Shown here in pieces: positions 24,746 through 33,385 of a stretch of DNA of 64,000 nt (its first letter is position 1; every line of letters begins with the position of its first letter). The translations under genes were made by a program, and so were the position numbers. The notes under the pieces were generated by a model. It had not been told where the DNA came from and searched no databases. It saw only the letters and a list, made by a program, of their open reading frames with translations. Source of the DNA: Vulcanimicrobium sp035943995 (lineage in GTDB: Bacteria > Vulcanimicrobiota > Vulcanimicrobiia > Vulcanimicrobiales > Vulcanimicrobiaceae); contig DASZBS010000092.1 in assembly GCA_035943995.1 (NCBI GenBank), forward strand, positions 49,602 to 113,601, written 5' to 3'.

Positions 24746-25567
24746 TTATCGGGCGGTGCTTGCCTTTAGCAGATTAACGAATGCAGAACAAGCGACAAGC
24801 ATAAACTGCGCTTCTGCCTGAGTCGGCTCAACGGCTTCATCCGTAAGAGAGTGACGAATACCGCCCTCATCGCTCGTATATCCATAGAGCTTGCTGAGCG
24901 CCGAGGCGAAAGCTGGATGCATCGGCTGGGTCTTTTGAATTTTAGCGATTGCCGCACCCAACGTCTCCTCACCACCGGTGTAATCCCTAACCGCCGCCTC
25001 AACTGCCGAAATACTCTCCTTAATCGAGTTTCTATAGTCAGGCGCAGAACGATCCGACAAATACTTGATCGCGGTCGTTATGTGCACTCGCACCGTATCG
25101 CCACCGCCAGAAATCGCCTCTTCTATCGAAGCAATCTCAACTTCGTCGATAACCGTTTGTAATTGGCCCGCAACGACCCGATACGCCGACATCTCTCGTG
25201 AAAGAACGGCATTAACCGCTTTTATATAGCTCGCTTTCTGCCCGATTATTGATATCCCAAACTCGACGATATCGTAAATTTCATCCCAGGTTGCATCACC
25301 GGCATCTAACCACCAGCTTCGCAATTCGGCCACCGCGAGGTCGCGACCATTCGGTACGTTATCGACCGCATTTTTAAAGAAATCACGCCAGATCGCGTCG
25401 AAGAAGCGCTTGGCATCTTGGGTAGCGGAATTCCAACCGCGGTATGCCGATTCGGGGATGAAATCCCGAAAAACATTCCAAAGGCTGTTCCGCAGAGCCG
25501 TGTCGATTGCACCCTGCTGGATCACGGACCGGATCGGTTTAACTCCAATACGCTGCGAAAATCGCAT
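24746..25567 (-). CDS. AbiJ-like abortive-infection protein
   Basis: A 273-residue protein. The N-terminal MRFSQRIGVKPI...QQGAIDTALRNSLWNVFRDFI and the C-terminal SAPDYRNSIKESISAVEAAVRDYTGG...HPAFASALSKLYGYTSDEGGIRHSL...AQFMLVACSAFVNLL are the two hallmarks of AbiJ NTD4-type proteins, a phage-defence family linked to HEPN-like RNases. No membrane segment. The ATG at 25567 overlaps the uvrB stop as TGATG (a GTG one codon earlier is possible), so it would be translated from the uvrB message. Codon use and base composition are markedly lower in GC than uvrB, which points to horizontal acquisition. The remaining 280 bp downstream hold no other gene that I can see. Confidence 0.8.
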   Translation of the reverse strand: MRFSQRIGVKPIRSVIQQGAIDTALRNSLWNVFRDFIPESAYRGWNSATQDAKRFFDAIWRDFFKNAVDNVPNGRDLAVAELRSWWLDAGDATWDEIYDIVEFGISIIGQKASYIKAVNAVLSREMSAYRVVAGQLQTVIDEVEIASIEEAISGGGDTVRVHITTAIKYLSDRSAPDYRNSIKESISAVEAAVRDYTGGEETLGAAIAKIQKTQPMHPAFASALSKLYGYTSDEGGIRHSLTDEAVEPTQAEAQFMLVACSAFVNLLKASTAR

Positions 25568-27618
25568 CACGTCCCGATCAGCTCGCGCAGGGCGTGCTGG
25601 AAGATCTTCGGGGCTTTGCCTTGGAACAGCAGGCTCTCGTTGCCGCCGATCTGCTTGCGCAGGTTCACCAGCTCGTCGCGCAGCGCGGCGGCTTTCTCGA
25701 ACTCCAGGTTCGCCGCGGCGTCGCGCATCTTGCGCTCGATCTCCTTCGCCATCGCTTCGGCGACCTCGCGCGGCAAGTGCTCCGCGCGCACGGCGTTCGC
25801 CGCATCCGCACCGGTCGTCGCGCCGCCGATGAGGCTCAGGATGTCGTGGACTTCTTTGCGGATCGACTTCGGTTCGATTCCGTGCTCAAGGTTGAACGCG
25901 ACCTGCACCTCGCGGCGGCGCTTCGTCTCGCCGAGCGCCTTTGCCATCGACTGCGTCACGACGTCGGCGTACATGATGACTTTGCCCTCGACGTTGCGCG
26001 CGGCGCGCCCGATCGTCTGGATCAGCGACGTCCCCGAGCGCAGATAGCCTTCCTTGTCGGCATCGAGAATGCCGACCAGAGAAACCTCGGGCAAGTCGAG
26101 CCCTTCGCGCAACAGATTGATGCCGACCAGCACGTCGAACTCGCCCTTGCGCAGGTCGCGCAGGATCGCGATGCGCTCGAGCGTTTCGACCTCGCTGTGC
26201 AGGTAGCGGACCTTGATCCCGTTCTCCAGCAGATAGTCGGTCAAGTCCTCGGCCATCTTCTTCGTCAGCGTCGTCACGAGGACGCGCTCGTTCTTCTCGG
26301 CGCGCACGCGGATCTCGTCCATCAGATCGTCGACCTGATGACGCGTCGGGCGCACCTCGACTTCGGGATCCACGAGCCCCGTCGGCCGGATGATCATCTC
26401 GACGACCTGCGTCGACTTGCCCATCTCGTACGTCGCCGGCGTCGCCGACACGTAGACCGCCTGCTGCACGTGCTTGTCGAACTCGTCGTACGTGAGCGGC
26501 CGGTTGTCGAGCGCGGACGGCAGCCGGAAACCGTGCTCCACCAGCGCGAGCTTGCGCGAGCGGTCGCCGCCGTGCATGCCGTGCACCTGCGGCAGCGTGA
26601 CGTGCGACTCGTCGACCAGCAGCAGCCAGTCCTTCGGAAAGAAGTCGAGCAGACACCACGGCGTGGAACCCGACTCGCGCCCCGACAGCGGCCCCGAGTA
26701 GTTCTCGACGCCGTTGCAGTAACCGACCTCACGCAGCATGTCGAGGTCGTAGCGCGTGCGCTGCTCCAGCCGCTGCGCTTCGAGCAGCTTGCCGTTGTCC
26801 TTGAAGAACTTCAGCCGCTCTTCGAGCTCGTTCTCGATCGAGATGACGGCACGGCGCAGCTTCTCGTCGGGCGTAATGTAGTGCTTGGCCGGGAAGATCT
26901 TCAGCTCGTCTTTCGACGTGACGTACTCGCCCGTGAGCTGGTTGACGACGTTGATCGCCTCCACTTCGTCGCCGAAGAACTCGATGCGGTGCACCAGCTC
27001 CTCGTCGACGGCGACGAACTCCAGCGTGTCGCCGCGCACGCGGAACGTTCCGCGAACCAAGTTGAGGTCGTTGCGGCGGTACTGCATCCCGATCAGCTTG
27101 CGCAAGAAGTCGTCGCGGTTGATGGACTGCCCGACCTTGATGTCGGCCGCCATCTCGATGTAGTCCGAGGGCGACCCGAGCCCGAAGATGCACGACACCG
27201 ACGCGACGATCAGCGTATCCCGGCGCGTCAGCAGCGACTGGGTGGCGGAATGGCGCAGCCGCTCGATCTCGTCGTTGACCGAGCTGTCCTTGGCGATGTA
27301 CGTGTCGGTGTGCGCGACGTACGCCTCGGGCTGATAGTAGTCGAAGTACGACACGAAATACTCGACCGCGTTCTTCGGAAAGAACTCGCGGAACTCGGCG
27401 CACAGCTGCGCCGCGAGCGTCTTGTTGTGGCTCAACACGAGCGTGGGCTTCTGAACCAGCTCGACGAGCCGCGCCATCGCCATGGTCTTGCCGGACCCGG
27501 TCACGCCGAGCAGCGTCTGCGCGCGGTCGCCCCGCAGCACGCCGTCGGCAAGCAGTTGGGTGGCCTTGGGCTGGTCACCGGCCAGCGGATACGCGGAAAC
27601 GAGCTCGAATTTAGGCAT
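25567..27618 (-). CDS. uvrB: UvrABC excinuclease subunit B
   Basis: A 683-residue helicase-like damage-verification subunit of nucleotide excision repair. Walker A is GVTGSGKT near residue 40, the DNA-inserting beta-hairpin region is YFDYYQPEAYVAHTDTYIAKD, the DESH box is LLLVDESHVTLPQ, and the C-terminal UVR motif (AAALRDELVNLRKQIG) binds UvrC. Length is normal. The ATG at 27618 gives the conserved opening PKFELVSAYPLAGDQP; the longer frame upstream is not conserved-looking. It is divergent from prs by 152 bp, and an AbiJ-like gene is coupled to its stop. Expected regulation by DNA damage cannot be confirmed: no SOS box is obvious. Confidence 0.96.
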   Translation of the reverse strand: MPKFELVSAYPLAGDQPKATQLLADGVLRGDRAQTLLGVTGSGKTMAMARLVELVQKPTLVLSHNKTLAAQLCAEFREFFPKNAVEYFVSYFDYYQPEAYVAHTDTYIAKDSSVNDEIERLRHSATQSLLTRRDTLIVASVSCIFGLGSPSDYIEMAADIKVGQSINRDDFLRKLIGMQYRRNDLNLVRGTFRVRGDTLEFVAVDEELVHRIEFFGDEVEAINVVNQLTGEYVTSKDELKIFPAKHYITPDEKLRRAVISIENELEERLKFFKDNGKLLEAQRLEQRTRYDLDMLREVGYCNGVENYSGPLSGRESGSTPWCLLDFFPKDWLLLVDESHVTLPQVHGMHGGDRSRKLALVEHGFRLPSALDNRPLTYDEFDKHVQQAVYVSATPATYEMGKSTQVVEMIIRPTGLVDPEVEVRPTRHQVDDLMDEIRVRAEKNERVLVTTLTKKMAEDLTDYLLENGIKVRYLHSEVETLERIAILRDLRKGEFDVLVGINLLREGLDLPEVSLVGILDADKEGYLRSGTSLIQTIGRAARNVEGKVIMYADVVTQSMAKALGETKRRREVQVAFNLEHGIEPKSIRKEVHDILSLIGGATTGADAANAVRAEHLPREVAEAMAKEIERKMRDAAANLEFEKAAALRDELVNLRKQIGGNESLLFQGKAPKIFQHALRELIGT

Positions 27619-27770
27619 GAGGCTCTTCCTCAGACACCGGACGGAACACGTCGGTTGAGGCCCGCCCACTTTACCGAGCCAGGACAATCAAGCTCGCTTG
27701 CCGCACCGTACCTGCGCTTCCCCTTGGCGCTCAGGCGCCGTCCGGAGGTAGTAGAAGGAGCCGAGCCGCC

Positions 27771-28808
27771 GTGATCCAGCCGCCCCTGCTGTTCAGCGGG
27801 ACCTCGAACCGTCTCCTGACGGAAGAGATCGCCAGACGGATGCAGACGCGCGTCGGCAACGCGCTGGTGGACCGCTTCAAGAACGACGAGTGCCGGATCG
27901 AGATCCGCGAGAACGTCCGCGGCGCCGAGGTCTTCGTCGTCCAATCGCTGTGCCGCTCGCCGCAGGGCGCGACGGTCAACGACTCGCTCATGGAGCTGCT
28001 CCTGATCATCGACGCGCTGCGCCGCGCCTCGGCGAACCGCATCAGCGCGGTGATCCCGTACTACGGCTACGCGAAGCAGGACAAGAAGACGAAAGGCCGC
28101 GAGCCGATCTCGGCCAAGCTCGTCGCCAACATGATCGAGATGGCGGGCGCGGAGCGCATCGTCACGCTCGACTTGCACGCCGCGCAGATCCAGGGCTTCT
28201 TCGACGTCCCCGTCGACAACCTGATGGCCGCGCCGACGCTGTGCAACTATCTCAAGAACCAGAACCTTCAAGGTGATCGCATCGTGGTCGTGTCGCCGGA
28301 CGCCGGCGGCGTGCCGCGCGCGGAGACCTTCGCCAAGCGGCTGAAGTCGAATCTCGCGGTGATCATCAAGCGCCGGCCCGAGCCGGACGTCTCCGAGGTC
28401 ACCCACATCGTCGGCGACGTCGAAGGCAAGATCGCCGTCGTGGTGGACGACATGATCTCGACGGGCGGCACCTTGGTCAAAGCGGCCGAGGCGCTGCGCA
28501 AGAAGGGCGCCACCGACGTCTACACGCTCGCGACGCATGGCATCTTCGCCGGCGACGCGATCGCGCAGTTCGAGAAGTCCGACATCAGCCGTGTCATCGT
28601 GACGAACACGATCCCGCGCACGATCGACTCCACCAAAGTCGAGCACCTGACCATCGCGCAGATCCTCGCCGACGCGATCAAGCGCATCACGTCGAACCGC
28701 TCGGTGTCCGAGCTGTTCAACGCCGAAGACCCCGAAGCACCCCCACCCGAAGAACCTCCACTCGTGCGCGCGGCCACCACCGATCTCCCCGTCGTCGCAG
28801 CAGTTTAG
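27771..28808 (+). CDS. prs: Ribose-phosphate pyrophosphokinase
   Basis: A 345-residue enzyme making PRPP from ribose 5-phosphate and ATP for purine, pyrimidine, His and Trp synthesis. The flexible ATP loop region IPYYGYAKQDKKTKGREPISAKL, the catalytic DLHAAQIQGFFDVPVDN and the PRPP loop VVVDDMISTGGT are intact. The start is GTG at 27771 with GGAG about 10 nt upstream. The C-terminus is extended by a Pro/Glu-rich tail of about 25 residues compared with typical 315-residue enzymes. It leads a prs-rplY-pth run. Confidence 0.95.
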   Translation: MIQPPLLFSGTSNRLLTEEIARRMQTRVGNALVDRFKNDECRIEIRENVRGAEVFVVQSLCRSPQGATVNDSLMELLLIIDALRRASANRISAVIPYYGYAKQDKKTKGREPISAKLVANMIEMAGAERIVTLDLHAAQIQGFFDVPVDNLMAAPTLCNYLKNQNLQGDRIVVVSPDAGGVPRAETFAKRLKSNLAVIIKRRPEPDVSEVTHIVGDVEGKIAVVVDDMISTGGTLVKAAEALRKKGATDVYTLATHGIFAGDAIAQFEKSDISRVIVTNTIPRTIDSTKVEHLTIAQILADAIKRITSNRSVSELFNAEDPEAPPPEEPPLVRAATTDLPVVAAV

Positions 28809-28820
28809 AATTAGGACGTC

Positions 28821-29453
28821 ATGCCCAAGCAACACACAGTCGCAAGCCTCACCCTCGAGCCGCGCGCCGGCATCGGAACCACCAGCTCGCAACGGCTCCG
28901 CAAGACCGGCAAGATCCCGGGCGTGGTCTACGGTCACGGCGAGGCGACCCCGATCGCCGTCGACGCGAAGCAGCTCGCGGACCTGCTGCTCTCGGGCAAC
29001 AAAAGCAAGATCGTCGACGCGACGATCGGCGACAAGCACGACTCCGTGCTGCTGCGCCGCGTCGAGGCGCACCCGATCTCGCGCCGGCCGCTGAGCGTGG
29101 ACTTCCAGCGGGTGTCGCGCGACGAAGCGATCACGTCCAACGTCACCGTGGTCACCACGGGGACGGCGGTCGGCGTGCGTGACAACGGCGGCGTCATGGA
29201 CATCATCAGCCACACGCTGGAGATCAAGGGGCCCGCGCAGTACATCCCCGACAACCTCACGGTCGACGTGTCGGAGCTCGACGTGCACCAGCACATCCTG
29301 GCCGGGCAGGTCACGCTGCCGAAGGACTTCACGCTGATCACGCCGCCGGAAACCGTCGTCGTGTCGGTCGAGATCACGCGCGCCCTCGCATCCGAAGAAG
29401 CGCCGGCCGAAATCACCGCCGAGACGCCGCCCGCGGAAGCGCCCACGGCATAG
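28821..29453 (+). CDS. rplY: 50S ribosomal protein L25/general stress protein Ctc
   Basis: A 210-residue long-form (CTC) L25 that binds 5S rRNA. The N-terminal L25 domain has RLRKTGKIPGVVYGHGEATPIAVD and HPISRRPLSVDFQRV; the C-terminal TL5/CTC beta domain has GGVMDIISHTLEIKGPAQYIPDNLTVDVSEL. An Ala/Glu/Pro-rich tail ends the protein. It follows prs by 12 bp and precedes pth, the common bacterial order prs-ctc-pth. Confidence 0.95.
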   Translation: MPKQHTVASLTLEPRAGIGTTSSQRLRKTGKIPGVVYGHGEATPIAVDAKQLADLLLSGNKSKIVDATIGDKHDSVLLRRVEAHPISRRPLSVDFQRVSRDEAITSNVTVVTTGTAVGVRDNGGVMDIISHTLEIKGPAQYIPDNLTVDVSELDVHQHILAGQVTLPKDFTLITPPETVVVSVEITRALASEEAPAEITAETPPAEAPTA

Positions 29454-29479
29454 GCGACCAGCCGCAGCACTCGGTCGTC

Positions 29480-30052
29480 GTGGGGCTCGGAAATCCGGCG
29501 CTCGTGGTCGGGCTCGGGAATCCGGGCTCGAAGTACGCCTTCACGCGCCACAACGCGGGGTTCATCGCGGTCGACGCGCTGGCCGAGCGCTGGGGCGTGC
29601 GCGACTGGCAGCGCAAAGGCGAGGCGCGCTACGCGATCGACCGGTCGCGCAACGCGATCCTCGTCAAGCCGCAGTCGTACATGAACCTCAGCGGTCCGCC
29701 GGCGCTGGGGCTGGCGACGTTCTACAAGGTCCCGCCGCCGCGCATCCTCGTGATCGTGGACGATCTCGACTTGCCGTTCGGGACGCTTCGCATGCGCGCG
29801 GAGGGTTCGAGCGGCGGCCACAACGGGCTCAAGTCGCTCATCGAAGTATTCGGTCAGGGCTTCCCGCGCTTGCGCATCGGGATCGGCCGCGGGCACGACG
29901 ATCCCGACGCGATCGACCGCGTTCTCGGCGAGTTCTCAGAACTCGAGCTGCGCGAGCTTCCGACAATTGTCGACCGCGCCGTCGCTGGTGTCGAGACTTG
30001 GTTAACTCAAGGTGTGACGCAGGCCATGAACCTGGTAAACGCTAAACCCTGA
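29480..30052 (+). CDS. pth: Peptidyl-tRNA hydrolase
   Basis: A 190-residue esterase that recycles peptidyl-tRNA. Signatures: VVGLGNPGSKYAFTRHNAGF with the catalytic His, KPQSYMNLSG, DDLDLPFG with the catalytic Asp, and SSGGHNGLKSL. The start is odd: the frame opens GLGNPALVVGLGNPG, a small duplication of the first strand, with GTG at 29480; a second GTG at 29504 would give the family-typical short N-terminus. Neither has a strong Shine-Dalgarno sequence. Third gene of the prs-rplY-pth run. Confidence 0.94.
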   Translation: MGLGNPALVVGLGNPGSKYAFTRHNAGFIAVDALAERWGVRDWQRKGEARYAIDRSRNAILVKPQSYMNLSGPPALGLATFYKVPPPRILVIVDDLDLPFGTLRMRAEGSSGGHNGLKSLIEVFGQGFPRLRIGIGRGHDDPDAIDRVLGEFSELELRELPTIVDRAVAGVETWLTQGVTQAMNLVNAKP

Positions 30053-30077
30053 CTCCCTGCGATCCGAAAATTCACGT

Positions 30078-30575
30078 ATGCAAAGAGTCGCCGCGTTTCT
30101 CGCGGCGCTCGTCGCGTTGGCACCGCTGACGGCGACGGCGTCGGATGAAGAGTCTATTCAGCTCGCGTACTCGCGACCGCACCAGCCGCAGGTCATCACC
30201 AGCGAAGCTCGCGCGCTCTTCAACGACGTGAACGGGGCGCGCGCCCAGCGCGGCCTCGCACCGCTGGCCGAAGACTCCTCGCTCTCGCGGTTCGCCCTGC
30301 AGGTCGCCGAGCAGATGGCGGAGCGCCACTACTTCGGCCACACCGATCCGAACGGCGTGACGTTCCAGGACCGCCTGCGCGCCGCCGGCTACGTGAACCG
30401 CTACGCGGCCGAGAACATGGCCTACGACCAGGACGAGAAGTCCGCGCACCAGGCGTTCCTCCGTAGCCCGGGCCACTACGGCAACATCGTGGACTCGCAC
30501 TCGCGCAAGCTGGGCGTCGCGGTAGTGGCCGCCGGCGACGGCGAGATATTCTACGTCGAGGAATTTGCCGACTAG
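30078..30575 (+). CDS. Secreted CAP-domain (SCP/PR-1-like) protein
   Basis: A 165-residue secreted protein: signal peptide to about residue 21 (ALVALAPLTATAS), then a CAP domain. The metal/cavity residues typical of CAP are visible in MAERHYFGHTDPNG (His), AENMAYD (Glu) and SPGHYGNIVDSHSRKLGVAV (His). This YkwD-like group is common in bacteria; its activity is not established. It is 25 bp after pth and may be read from the same message. Confidence 0.85.
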   Translation: MQRVAAFLAALVALAPLTATASDEESIQLAYSRPHQPQVITSEARALFNDVNGARAQRGLAPLAEDSSLSRFALQVAEQMAERHYFGHTDPNGVTFQDRLRAAGYVNRYAAENMAYDQDEKSAHQAFLRSPGHYGNIVDSHSRKLGVAVVAAGDGEIFYVEEFAD

Positions 30576-30655
30576 GTAAACGACCGGAGGTCGGTCCGCC
30601 GGTCCCCGTGAACGGTTCGCGCCAATTGCGCGTTCCTCTGGGAACAGGAGGGCAC

Positions 30656-31324
30656 ATGGACCTCAACGGACGCACGATGGTGATCCGCGTCGACGAAGCC
30701 ACGCTCGGCGCGGAGGGCGCGACGTTCTTCAGCGACCTGGTGTTCCTGGGGAACCTCGGGATGCGCCCGGTGGTCGTCGCGCCGACCAAGGATGCGGCCC
30801 GCGCCGTCGTCCGCACGATGAACCGCAGCGGCGACGCCGCCGTGGGGCTGTCCGGCGCGGACGCGGGCATGATCCCGGCCGCGAGCGCGGAGACGATCGG
30901 CAACGTCGATCCGAAACTGCTGCGCACGCTGCTCGACGCGGGCTACGTGCCGGTGATCGAGCCGATGGCCTTCGGCTTCGCCGGCAACGACGTCGCGATC
31001 GCCGCCGACGACGTCGCGCAGGCGCTCGCGAGCGCCGTCGGCGCGGCGCGCGCGATCTTCTTCCACTACCAGGGCGGCGTGATCGACGCGAAGACGCGCA
31101 CGCTCGTCGACGAGCTCACGCCGGCGGAAGCGCTGACGATCGCCGAGGACAGCACGCTGGAGACCGATCTGCGCACCGCGGTGCGCGCGGCGGCGCTGGG
31201 CGTGCGCGGCGGCGTCGGCGCAGCGCAGATCTGCGACGGCCGGGTCGCGCACGCGGCGATCGTGGAGTTCTTGACCTCACGGCACCTCGGGACGCAAGTC
31301 GCGGGTACCGTGTACACCGGATGA
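30656..31324 (+). CDS. Acetylglutamate-kinase-fold protein lacking catalytic residues
   Basis: A 222-residue protein with the amino-acid kinase (ArgB) fold. Recognisable are the strand TMVIRVDEATLG, the block AVGLSGADAGMIPA, NVDPKLLRTLLDAGYVPVIEP and the C-terminal GVGAAQICDGRVAHAAIVEFLTSRHLGTQVAGT. However, the KxGG phosphate-binding opening is RVDE, the HGGG ligand loop is replaced by APTKDA, and the late Lys-containing motif (M-x-P-K) is replaced by LETDL. It is therefore probably catalytically dead and may be regulatory. The ATG at 30656 has AGGAGG close upstream; a GTG at 30608 is possible. Coupled by ATGA to the next gene. No other arg gene is near. Confidence 0.75.
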   Translation: MDLNGRTMVIRVDEATLGAEGATFFSDLVFLGNLGMRPVVVAPTKDAARAVVRTMNRSGDAAVGLSGADAGMIPAASAETIGNVDPKLLRTLLDAGYVPVIEPMAFGFAGNDVAIAADDVAQALASAVGAARAIFFHYQGGVIDAKTRTLVDELTPAEALTIAEDSTLETDLRTAVRAAALGVRGGVGAAQICDGRVAHAAIVEFLTSRHLGTQVAGTVYTG

Positions 31325-32100
31325 ACCTGCGCGCGCTCGCGGCCTGCGCCGCTCTTCTGTTCGCCTCGCCGCCGCTGCTCGGCGCGACGGCCTCGATCCC
31401 GGGCCTGCGCGCGAGCGGGACGCTCGTGGTGCAGGCCAACGTCCAAGGCTCGCCGGTCAACGTGGGCGGCAACGTCGCGCTCTACCACAAAGGCGCGCTG
31501 TACCGGCTCGACGTGCTGTCGCTGGGCTTCCCCGGCACCAGCGGCGACTTGAGCGCGCTCGCCGCGACGCTGATCGGCCCGGGCGGCGTGAGCGCGCTGT
31601 ACGACGGCTCGACCGGCGCGCTTACCGCGTGGTCGAACGGCAACCGCACGTACTACACGGAGACCCCGGCGCGCCCGGTGCAAGCGCCCGCGCCCGCCGC
31701 GGCGGCCGGTGCGCAGGCGGGATCCGCTGACCCGCTCGGCGCGCTGGGCAGCCTTGCAACGGTGCTGCGCGACGTGCAGAGCGCGACGATCCAGCTCGTC
31801 GGGCACAGCCCCGTGAACGGCCACCCGGCCACGAACCTCGACTTGCAGCTCAAGCGCCAGCGGCCGGGCAAACCGCTCGAGAACTACCACGCGCAGCTCG
31901 CGCTCGCGGACGATCTCAGCGAGTTTCCGGTGCAGATCACGGTGCAGAGCGTGCCGTCGGCGTCGAACGCCTTCGGCGGCACCGCGAAGCTCGACCTCAC
32001 CAGCGTCCAGGCGGACAATCCCGACGACGGGCTGTTCGTCGTGCCGCAAGGCTACGCGCGCGTCGACTCGATCGCCGGCGTGCTGCGCCGCGGCGGTTAG
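31321..32100 (+). CDS. Secreted protein of unknown function, LolA/LppX-like length
   Basis: A 259-residue protein with a signal peptide (LRALAACAALLFASPPLLGATA). The mature part is beta-strand rich (GTLVVQANVQGSPVNVGGNVALYHKGALYRLDVL) and contains a short Ala/Pro-rich hinge at about 118-137, then KRQRPGKPLENYHAQLALADDLSEFPVQITVQ. The pattern of long amphipathic strands suggests a curved beta-sheet like that of LolA-type lipid carriers, but no family motif is certain. Its ATG overlaps the upstream stop, so it is co-translated with the pseudo-acetylglutamate kinase. Confidence 0.65.
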   Translation: MNLRALAACAALLFASPPLLGATASIPGLRASGTLVVQANVQGSPVNVGGNVALYHKGALYRLDVLSLGFPGTSGDLSALAATLIGPGGVSALYDGSTGALTAWSNGNRTYYTETPARPVQAPAPAAAAGAQAGSADPLGALGSLATVLRDVQSATIQLVGHSPVNGHPATNLDLQLKRQRPGKPLENYHAQLALADDLSEFPVQITVQSVPSASNAFGGTAKLDLTSVQADNPDDGLFVVPQGYARVDSIAGVLRRGG

Positions 32101-32103
32101 CGC

Positions 32104-33363
32104 TTAGCGGGCGACGCCGCCCGGGCACGGGTCGGCGGAGCCGGCGGTCGCGGCGATGCGGCCGCCCAGCGGCGGACGGTCGTCGAAGTACCAGCGGATC
32201 GAGCGCCGGTCGCAGAGCGCGACGAGGTCGTCGTTCGCGTAGCGGACCATCGCGCGGACGGTCTCCGCGCGGTCGTTGGTCGCGGAGAGCGCGACCCGGT
32301 CGGCGCGCGTCTCGATGTTGCGCGCGTCGGCGTTGTAGATCGGATACGTGACGACGAGCACGCAACCCAAGAACGTCGCGACGAGCGCGAGCCGCGAGAG
32401 CGCGTCGTCGTCGCGCCGGAACCCGACCCGGTCGCTCAGCAGCACCGCGATCGCCGCGCTGAACACGAACAGCGTCACCGCGATGAGCGTCTGGCGCAGC
32501 GTGTCGTTGTACGCGACGTGCGCGAACGCGTGCGCGAGCGCGACCCGCAGCTCGGGCGGCGTGAGGTGCACGAGCGTGACGTCGCCGACCACGGCGCGCG
32601 CGGTCGGCCCGATCCCGGCGGGGTGGCTGCTCATCGCGTTGCTGTGGCGCGAGCTCGCGAGCACGACGACCGGCGTGCCCGGCACGCCGAGCGCGCGCGC
32701 CATCTCGGCGCCGAGCGCGGCCACGACGTTCGGCGTCGTCTTGTGCGCTGTGCCGAACGGCATCACCGGCGAGAGCGCGACGCCGGCGAGCGCGCCCGCA
32801 TAGAAGAGCGCCATGAGCACGAGGTACCACACGCGCACGCGGTCGACGAGCGCGAGCACCGCGACGACGACGAGCGCGCCGAGCAGCGCGTCGAGCCCGA
32901 CGCGGACCAGGTAGTCGAGAAACCACTGCGGCAGCCGCTCGTCGGTGACGCCGGCGTTGAACCCGACCCGATAGCTGATCAGCCCGAACGGCAGCGACAC
33001 GATGGGCCCCAGCGCGCCGAGCACCGCGCCGAACACCGCGCGCTGCGCCGTGCGGCTGCGCGTGCGGCGGCGCATCATGTCGCGGATGCGCGCCGCGCCG
33101 CCCGAGCGCCACAGCCACCAGAACGCGAGAATCTGAACGAGCCCCCAGCCGGCGGAAGCCGCGTGGTGGATGTCGGCGATGTTGCGCGCGCGCCGCTGCC
33201 GCCCGGGATCGACGAGCGCGGCGGCATTGCTCGTGAGCAGCTGATGAACAGTCAGCGCGTCGACCTGCGCGTCGAGCCGCGTGCGCGCGTCCGCGCCTGC
33301 CGGCAGCGCGAAGAACAGCGCCAGCGCGGCGAGCGCGGCAACGACGAGCCGGCGCACGCTCAT
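32104..33363 (-). CDS. M48-like membrane protein with degenerate zinc motif
   Basis: A 419-residue membrane protein resembling Ste24/M48 CAAX-type proteases: an N-terminal signal or anchor, several transmembrane spans, the block SRHSNAMSSHPAGIGPTARAVVGDVTLVHLTPPELRVALAHAFAH and the distal NIETRADRVAL. In active enzymes the last part of the first block reads HExxH; here it is His278-Ala-Phe-Ala-His282, so the catalytic Glu is replaced by Ala. Both His ligands and the third ligand Glu351 remain, so it may still bind zinc. Probably a pseudopeptidase. The ATG at 33363 is used instead of the upstream TTG. Confidence 0.75.
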   Translation of the reverse strand: MSVRRLVVAALAALALFFALPAGADARTRLDAQVDALTVHQLLTSNAAALVDPGRQRRARNIADIHHAASAGWGLVQILAFWWLWRSGGAARIRDMMRRRTRSRTAQRAVFGAVLGALGPIVSLPFGLISYRVGFNAGVTDERLPQWFLDYLVRVGLDALLGALVVVAVLALVDRVRVWYLVLMALFYAGALAGVALSPVMPFGTAHKTTPNVVAALGAEMARALGVPGTPVVVLASSRHSNAMSSHPAGIGPTARAVVGDVTLVHLTPPELRVALAHAFAHVAYNDTLRQTLIAVTLFVFSAAIAVLLSDRVGFRRDDDALSRLALVATFLGCVLVVTYPIYNADARNIETRADRVALSATNDRAETVRAMVRYANDDLVALCDRRSIRWYFDDRPPLGGRIAATAGSADPCPGGVAR

Positions 33364-33385
33364 CGGCCGGCTCAACGTGAGCCTC

